Of a stretch of 64,000 bases of DNA, positions 59,567 through 64,000 are shown piece by piece (position 1 is the stretch's first letter; the number at the start of each line of letters is the position of its first letter). The translations under genes and the position numbers were made by a program. Source of the stretch: DASQPR01 sp963831705 (lineage in GTDB: Bacteria > Actinomycetota > Actinomycetes > Mycobacteriales > Micromonosporaceae); contig CAWHRE010000006.1 in the NCBI GenBank assembly GCA_963831705.1, forward strand, positions 124,001-188,000. Reading direction: 5' to 3'. The notes under the pieces are model-generated. The model made no database searches. It worked only from the letters and a program-made list of their open reading frames with translations, and had not been told where the DNA came from.

Positions 59567-60637
59567 TCAGCGGTTGCGGCGGACCGCGGCTTCGACCAGC
59601 TCGCTGAGCACTTCGTCGGCGCCGTTCGCGAGCGGAATCTTGGTGAGTGCGGTGAGCGCGGTGTCGGTCAGGTCGGCGATGCGGTGCTCGGTACGGCGCA
59701 GCGCCCCCGAGGACGTGATGATCGCGCGGAATCGATCCACGCCGTCGTCGTCCAGCGCCGGGTTGCCGAGGTCGCTCCGCATGGCGTCCGCTTCGGCCGG
59801 CTCGGCCAGTGCAAACGCGGTCGCGACCAGGTACGTGTGCTTGCCTTCTCGGATGTCGTCGCCGGCCGGCTTCCCGGTCTCGCCGGGATCACCGAACACC
59901 CCGAGTACGTCGTCGCGCAACTGGAAAGCCTCACCGAGCGCCAGACCGTAGGTCGAATAGATCGACTCGATGTCCGGACCCGCGTCGGCCAGCGCGGCAC
60001 CGATCAGCAGCGGCCGTTCCACGGTGTATTTCGCCGACTTGAACGTCGCAATCTTGCTCGCTCGCTCGATCGAGGTGTCGTCGGTGACCGAAGCCAGCAC
60101 GTCGAGGTACTGGCCGACCATCACCTCGGTACGCATTTCGTCGAAGATCGGCCGCGCTCGAGCCAGCGAGGTCGGATCCACCCCGGCGCTGTGCAGCATC
60201 TCGTCGGACCAGACGAGGCACAGATCACCGGCGAGGATCGCCGCGTTCTCGCCAAATCTCGACGCGACGCCGTGCCATCCACCCTGGCGATGATGCGCTT
60301 CGAACAGCCGGTGCACGGCCGGGCGACCGCGCCGGGTGTCGGACGCGTCCATCACGTCGTCGTGGATCAGCGCGCTCGCCTGGACGAGTTCGAGCGAGGC
60401 GAGCGCGGTCACGATGTCGTCCCGGTCGGCGCCGCCGGCGCCGCGGTATCCCCAGTACGCGAACGCCGGTCGCATCCGCTTACCGTCGCCGAGTACGAGC
60501 GAGTCGATCGAGGCCGCTACCGGTGCCAGCGCCGCGTCGATCCGTGCGAGGCGCTCGCGCTGCCGTCCGAGGAACGCGGCGAGCGCGACCTCGACCCGTG
60601 TTCGCAGCTCAGCTCGGTCCATCGGAGTTTGACTCAC
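59567..60637 (-). CDS. idsA: Polyprenyl diphosphate synthase (IdsA-like)
   Basis: A trans-prenyltransferase of 356 residues. The first Asp-rich motif is HDDVMDASDTRRGRP and the second is LRDDVLGVFGDPGETGK. FKSAKYTVERPLLIG is also typical. It condenses isopentenyl units, probably to geranylgeranyl diphosphate or similar. The GTG at 60637 is preferred over ATG 60622, which remains possible. It overlaps the end of the XRE gene by 29 bp and is the counterpart of Rv2173. Confidence 0.9.
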   Translation of the reverse strand: MSQTPMDRAELRTRVEVALAAFLGRQRERLARIDAALAPVAASIDSLVLGDGKRMRPAFAYWGYRGAGGADRDDIVTALASLELVQASALIHDDVMDASDTRRGRPAVHRLFEAHHRQGGWHGVASRFGENAAILAGDLCLVWSDEMLHSAGVDPTSLARARPIFDEMRTEVMVGQYLDVLASVTDDTSIERASKIATFKSAKYTVERPLLIGAALADAGPDIESIYSTYGLALGEAFQLRDDVLGVFGDPGETGKPAGDDIREGKHTYLVATAFALAEPAEADAMRSDLGNPALDDDGVDRFRAIITSSGALRRTEHRIADLTDTALTALTKIPLANGADEVLSELVEAAVRRNR

Positions 60638-61103
60638 GACTGGACCGTAACCGGTCACGCAGGCTGCCCGGCGGCCGGGCACGCCGATGGACGCCCAGGC
60701 CGGGCCGCCAATCCAGCGGCGGAGGCGACCGTAGCTGGATCCCACCGCCGGGCGTCGCCACCGCATAAGCCACGATCAGCCGCCACGGCCACGACGGCAC
60801 CGCCGTCCGCGAACGCCGAGGCGCGACATCTGCGAGTCGCCGATCCTTCGAATGGGCCACGGCTCGTTCGAGATCGGCCAGCGGCACGTCGAGCACCACG
60901 CTCAAACACGCCAACCAGTACGGCGAAGGGATGCGCTCCCCGCGCTCCCATCGCGAGATCTCGTGCCGGCTGACGGTCGCCACGCCGGCCATCGCGCACA
61001 ACTGTTCGGCCAGCCGTTGTTGGGACCGGGCCCGTGCGTGCCGGGACCGGACCAGCAGCCGGCCGAGGCCGATGGTCTCCGAAACTTCGGTCGATGCGGT
61101 CAT
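60609..61103 (-). CDS. XRE-family transcriptional regulator
   Basis: A 164-residue protein with an N-terminal helix-turn-helix (LLVRSRHARARSQQRLAEQLCAMAGVATVSRHEISRWERGERIPSPYWLACLSVVLDVP), then a Pro/Arg-rich tail of unclear fold. It is on the same strand as idsA and overlaps it, so it may control that operon. No inducer domain is visible. Confidence 0.82.
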   Translation of the reverse strand: MTASTEVSETIGLGRLLVRSRHARARSQQRLAEQLCAMAGVATVSRHEISRWERGERIPSPYWLACLSVVLDVPLADLERAVAHSKDRRLADVAPRRSRTAVPSWPWRLIVAYAVATPGGGIQLRSPPPLDWRPGLGVHRRARPPGSLRDRLRSSRESNSDGPS

Positions 61104-61407
61104 CGCGTGCCTTTCTTGTCGACCCGCCGACGGACGGTGCCGAACCGGCCCATCCGTCGGCGGGTGCCATCACGCTGGCCGATCCCCGTCGGGTGCGAAG
61201 GCACCCGTTGGCCAACGTGATTCGCACATAGGTTCTAACCGTTGGGTACGACGACTTTGGGTGCCGCGACACGCCGAAGTCGCGACACGCCGTAAGTAAT
61301 GGCCCCCCTTCTGGCCCCTCCCAAGCGGCCGCGATTGCGGAAGGCTCGTTTCCATCGCGCCCGCCGATCGACGGCACCGGCGAAATCACCCGAGAATCGA
61401 GAAGCCG
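61104..61407. other. Intergenic region between XRE and the CxxC protein gene
   Basis: 304 bp with divergent starts on both sides. It contains two copies of GCGACACGCCG at 61267-61277 and 61284-61294 and no ORF, terminator or R element that I can see. It probably holds both promoters. Confidence 0.6.
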
Positions 61408-61677
61408 ATGCCGCTGGAAGAGCCGCCTTCCTGGGTCGTCAACACCACGCTCTGGCGCCTCGCCACGTGCGTTCTGCGTGACCACGCCGTCGCTGGTACG
61501 GGCGTGATTACGGTGTGCGTCCGGTGCCGCGACGATTGGCCTTGCACCTGCCGTACGCTCGCCGAACGCGCGCTTGCCGATGCCGGTCGGCCGCCTGGCC
61601 CGCGCCGGGTGCGTAACCAGGAATACGTCGATCTGCTGCGCTCGCGGCAGGCCGTCCGGCAAGGCGACGACCCATAG
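61408..61677 (+). CDS. Small conserved actinobacterial protein with CxxC and PC motifs
   Basis: An 89-residue protein: PPSWVVNTTLWRLATCVLRDHAVAGTGVITVCVRCRDDWPCTCRTLAERALADAG. CVRC and WPCTC suggest a small zinc-binding knuckle; the tail is basic. Similar small proteins occur in many actinobacteria. Function unknown. It is 49 bp upstream of metF. Confidence 0.7.
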   Translation: MPLEEPPSWVVNTTLWRLATCVLRDHAVAGTGVITVCVRCRDDWPCTCRTLAERALADAGRPPGPRRVRNQEYVDLLRSRQAVRQGDDP

Positions 61678-61726
61678 GCTGAGACTTCGTCGTGGTGCTG
61701 GACGGATGTCCGGATATCCTCATCGT

Positions 61727-62656
61727 GTGGCTCTCGGACTCCCTTCAGTGATGCCCGGTGTGCGCGCGTACATCGGCGACCTTGTGCGGGCACCCGGGGT
61801 GACGTTCTCGTTCGAGTTCTCGCCGCCCAAGGACGCGGCTGCAGAGACGCAGCTGTGGCAGACCGTCCGCGAGCTTGAGCCGCTCGGCCCATCGTTCGTC
61901 TCGATCACGTACGGTGCCGGTGGCTCGACCCGCGACACCACGGTCTCCTCTACCGAGCGCATCGCAACCGAGACGACGCTGCTGCCGATGGCGCACATCA
62001 CGGCGGTCAACCACTCGGTCGCCGAGCTGCGGAATCTGATCGGCCGGCTCGCGGCCGCCGACGTACGCAACGTTCTCGTGGTGCGTGGCGACCCGCCCGG
62101 CGACCCGAACGGTGAGTGGATCCGGCACGAATCCGGTGTCACGTACGCTTCCGACCTGGTTCGGCTGGTGAAGGAGTCCGGCGACTTCAGCGTCGGCGTG
62201 GCCGCGTTCCCGTACAAGCACCCGCGCTCGCCCGACATCGAATCGGACACTCGGTATTTCATCGAGAAGTGCCGGGCCGGTGCGGACTTCGCGATCACCC
62301 AGATGTTCTTCGACGCCGACGATTACCTCCGGCTGCGCGATCGCGTCGCAGCCGCCGGTTGCGCGACGCCGATCGTGGCCGGCGTGATGCCGATCACCGC
62401 GTACGGCCAGATCATGCGATGCTCTCAACTGTCCGGCGCGCCGTTCCCTCCGGCGCTCGCGGCACAGTTCGAAGAGATCAAGGACGACCCCGACGCGGTA
62501 CGCCGCCTCGGCATGGAGCAGATGGGCACGATGTGCCGAACGCTTCTGACCGAAGGCGTACCCGGCATCCACTTCATCACGATGAACAAGTCGACGGCCA
62601 CGCGCGAGCTGTGGCGCGATCTGGCCACCACCCCCCTCGGGCCGGGTCACCGCTAG
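61727..62656 (+). CDS. metF: Methylenetetrahydrofolate reductase
   Basis: A 309-residue TIM-barrel flavoenzyme that reduces 5,10-methylene-THF to 5-methyl-THF for methionine synthesis. Motifs are FSFEFSPPKDAAAE, SITYGAGGSTRD, HITAVNHS, VLVVRGDPPGD, FAITQMFFDADDYLRL and VAGVMPIT. The GTG at 61727 is chosen because upstream frame residues (GRMSGYPHR) are not conserved. It matches the position of Rv2172c beside idsA. Confidence 0.9.
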   Translation: MALGLPSVMPGVRAYIGDLVRAPGVTFSFEFSPPKDAAAETQLWQTVRELEPLGPSFVSITYGAGGSTRDTTVSSTERIATETTLLPMAHITAVNHSVAELRNLIGRLAAADVRNVLVVRGDPPGDPNGEWIRHESGVTYASDLVRLVKESGDFSVGVAAFPYKHPRSPDIESDTRYFIEKCRAGADFAITQMFFDADDYLRLRDRVAAAGCATPIVAGVMPITAYGQIMRCSQLSGAPFPPALAAQFEEIKDDPDAVRRLGMEQMGTMCRTLLTEGVPGIHFITMNKSTATRELWRDLATTPLGPGHR

Positions 62657-62701
62657 GCCGTTACGCCGCACACCCGTCCGCGCTTGAGGGAGCCGTGGGA
62701 C

Positions 62702-63625
62702 ATGTCAGGTCGCGAGCAGTTGCCGAACTGGGATCAGTACGCGACCAGATGGACCGCGCTGCACGGCGGCATCGATCCCCGTCGAGCCCGTCCGACCGTC
62801 GGTGCCTGGCTCCACTTCGGCTACATCCTCGCGAAGGGCTGCGCCCGGATCCGGATCAAGCCGTCCATGGTTACGTTTGCCGGCTTGGTGGCCTGCCTGC
62901 TCGTACCGGCGCTGGTCGGGTCCGGTCACGGTGCCGGCGGTCGGTTTCTGGCGGCCGGCTTGGTCGTGTTCGCGGCCGTGACCGACACCGTTGACGGCGC
63001 GCTCGCGGTCGTGACGTCACACGCCACGAAGCTCGGATACGTCTACGACGCGGTCGTCGATCGAATCGGTGAACTCTGCTGGTTGATCGCGCTGTGGCGG
63101 ATCGGTGTCCCGGCGTATCTCGCGCTCATCGCCGGAGCGATGTCCTGGTTGCACGAATACACCCGAGCACGTGCGAACGCGGCCGGCATGCGAGAGATTG
63201 GGGCGGCCACGCTCGGCGAACGTCCGACCCGCGTCCTGTTGACGTTCATTGGCATCGCGCTCGCCGGTCTGATCGGCCTCGGGAGCCACGAGATGCCGAC
63301 CGGCGTCGCGACGTTCGTGGTCGCGGTCTGGGCGGTGCTCGCGGTGATCGGTTTCATGCAGCTGTTCGCGAGCATCCATCGCGCGCTGGCCGGCCGGAAT
63401 TGGCCGATGTGGCAGTCCGCCGCGCCGCCGTCACCGCCGCAGGCTCCGTCGCCCACGACGACGACCAGCACCGACGACGAGTTCGCACGACTTTCGTCGA
63501 TGCCGCCGACCACAACGATCTACACATCCGAATCCGCCAAATCCATCGCCGCCGCACCGGATCCCGCCCCCAGCGCCGACGCCGACACCAGCGCCGACGC
63601 CCCAGTTGATCCTGGAGTTAGTTGA
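62702..63625 (+). CDS. CDP-alcohol phosphatidyltransferase-family membrane protein
   Basis: A 307-residue protein with six membrane helices and the phosphotransferase motif in form DTVDGALAVVTSHATKLGYVYDAVVDR, where the AR pair of DGxxAR is replaced by AL. The alcohol substrate is unknown. The C-terminal ~75 residues are Ser/Thr/Pro/Ala-rich. The last residues PVDPGVS and the TGA stop are encoded by element R8. GAGGGAG precedes the ATG at 62702. Confidence 0.8.
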   Translation: MSGREQLPNWDQYATRWTALHGGIDPRRARPTVGAWLHFGYILAKGCARIRIKPSMVTFAGLVACLLVPALVGSGHGAGGRFLAAGLVVFAAVTDTVDGALAVVTSHATKLGYVYDAVVDRIGELCWLIALWRIGVPAYLALIAGAMSWLHEYTRARANAAGMREIGAATLGERPTRVLLTFIGIALAGLIGLGSHEMPTGVATFVVAVWAVLAVIGFMQLFASIHRALAGRNWPMWQSAAPPSPPQAPSPTTTTSTDDEFARLSSMPPTTTIYTSESAKSIAAAPDPAPSADADTSADAPVDPGVS

Positions 63626-63693
63626 CAACTGCTGCGACAGCAGCAAATGCTGCAGAGCGACGGCGTGTCGTACTGACAACTCCAGGATCAACT
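63604..63693. repeat. Palindromic element R8 (90 bp) between convergent genes
   Basis: Forward-oriented 90-bp form with 16-bp perfect ends (AGTTGATCCTGGAGTT and its complement). The inside contains CTGCTGCGACAGCAG and GCAGCAAATGCTGC small hairpins and CGACGGCGTGTCG. The plus-strand phosphotransferase stop and the minus-strand hydrolase stop (AGT TGA) both lie in it. Confidence 0.95.
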
Positions 63694-64000
63694 TGGTTTT
63701 GGGGGGTGTTCGAGCGTGGTCAGCCAGCCTTGAACGAGTCGTGCGAAGATTTCCGGACGCTCTAAGGCCACGTAGTGTCCTGCTCCGGCCACGACGGTGA
63801 ACGTGGCGTTCGGCAGATTCCGGAGCGAGCGAAACTGATCGTTGAACCCGCCGATGTGGTCGTTGCGGCCGGCGATGATGCACGCCGGACCGTCAAACCT
63901 GACTTCGGCCTCCTCATCGGACAGTTGGTAGCCGGTCGACCGCAGCCGCGTCAGGTAATCGGCGTCGCCGGTGTCGGCCGCCGCGACCACCGCCGCCACT
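63688..64000 (-). CDS. Alpha/beta hydrolase, C-terminal part (runs off the window)
   Basis: About 104 residues visible: VAAADTGDADYLTRLRSTGYQ, RFDGPACIIAGRNDHIGGF with the acid Asp, and VVAGAGHYVALERPEIFARLVQGWL with the catalytic His. This is the C-terminal half of an alpha/beta hydrolase; the nucleophile region lies beyond 64000. The final Ser and stop (AGT TGA) are the end of element R8. Confidence 0.8.
   Translation of the reverse strand, partial: VAAVVAAADTGDADYLTRLRSTGYQLSDEEAEVRFDGPACIIAGRNDHIGGFNDQFRSLRNLPNATFTVVAGAGHYVALERPEIFARLVQGWLTTLEHPPKPS

Noticed and set aside
61267..61294. Two GCGACACGCCG copies as an XRE operator
   Set aside because: Direct rather than inverted, only two copies and no known consensus; kept only as a note in the intergenic entry.
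2872..63693. R elements as integron attC sites
   Set aside because: The size range and imperfect palindrome fit, but the ends read AGTTGATCC...GGATCAACT rather than RYYYAAC...GTTRRRY in the right order, and no integrase or tandem cassette array is present.
2872..63693. R elements as a CRISPR array or simple terminators
   Set aside because: Copies are kilobases apart without spacers, so not CRISPR. They occur in divergent and tandem gaps and lack T tracts, so not ordinary terminators.
1..64000. tRNA, rRNA, insertion sequence or prophage genes
   Set aside because: No cloverleaf with a GGTTCGAAT-type T arm, no rRNA motif and no transposase or phage protein was recognised by eye; a covariance-model scan would settle tRNA absence.

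Overview
The window is chromosomal DNA of a high-GC, GTG-start-rich actinomycete. It carries an actinobacterial bcc-aa3 respiratory branch (ctaC, ctaF, ctaE, qcrCAB), a PimB-type mannosyltransferase, class II DAHP synthase, a PASTA-type Ser/Thr kinase with an Rv2175c-like neighbour, and CsoR/IdeR-type metal control. From about 3 to 63 kb the gene content follows the Mycobacterium tuberculosis Rv2172c-Rv2205c block (glxK, erpA, adoK, ctaC, ctaF, ctaE, qcrCAB, pimB, fadD15, Rv2185c-like cyclase, Rv2182c-like acyltransferase, Rv2179c-like RNase, aroG, pknL, Rv2175c, idsA, metF), with lineage-specific insertions. CrtYc/CrtYd lycopene cyclase subunits argue against Mycobacterium itself. I do not name a genus.

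Layout. 0-3 kb: murA and nadA (minus). 3-6 kb: glycerate kinase, ErpA, adenosine kinase (plus). 6-7.3 kb: a cysteine desulfurase/TusA pair (minus). 7.4-15 kb: cytochrome oxidase and bc1 genes, with a divergent CtaG-like/receiver pair inside. 15-18.7 kb (minus): Lrp-type sensor, nucleotidyltransferase, NUDIX hydrolase and a short RelA/SpoT protein. 18.9-30 kb: exonuclease/GIY-YIG gene, NYN protein, secreted Cys-rich protein, M48 protease, pimB, a LuxR/histidine-kinase pair and fadD15. 30-38 kb: START-like protein, histone-H1-like protein, glucokinase, EEP phosphatase, flavin monooxygenase plus alpha/beta hydrolase, acyltransferase, Crp-like regulator. 39-49 kb: degenerate kinase-like protein, exoribonuclease, pfkA, proC, two tandem paralogous membrane metallopeptidases, aroG, threonine aldolase. 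49-54 kb (minus): copper operon copA-copZ-csoR, small membrane protein, methyltransferase, bacterioferritin and its ferredoxin. 54-57.6 kb (minus): endonuclease IV, PASTA kinase, S/T/P-rich membrane protein. 57.6-64 kb: Rv2175c-like regulator, crtYc-crtYd, an RNase/barstar pair, polyprenyl synthase, XRE regulator, metF, CDP-alcohol phosphotransferase and the 3' part of an alpha/beta hydrolase.

The most unusual content is a family of eight palindromic intergenic elements (63, 78 or 90 bp), roughly one per 8 kb. They share 13-19 bp terminal inverted repeats (AGTTGATCCTGGAGTTAGT and variants) and a CGACGGCGTGTCG-like core. They sit at gene ends, supply stop codons or C-terminal tails to several genes, and in one case two 90-bp copies that are 89/90 identical in inverted orientation bracket a single gene (L-threonine aldolase) almost exactly. 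I know of no described family matching them.

Four genes (PASTA kinase, DEDDh/GIY-YIG exonuclease, fadD15, M48 protease) contain single-base frame breaks. All are best explained as +1 insertions: seven, three, one and one respectively. Flanking motifs are intact, so these could be sequence errors rather than decay. No tRNA, rRNA, CRISPR array, insertion sequence or prophage was recognised.
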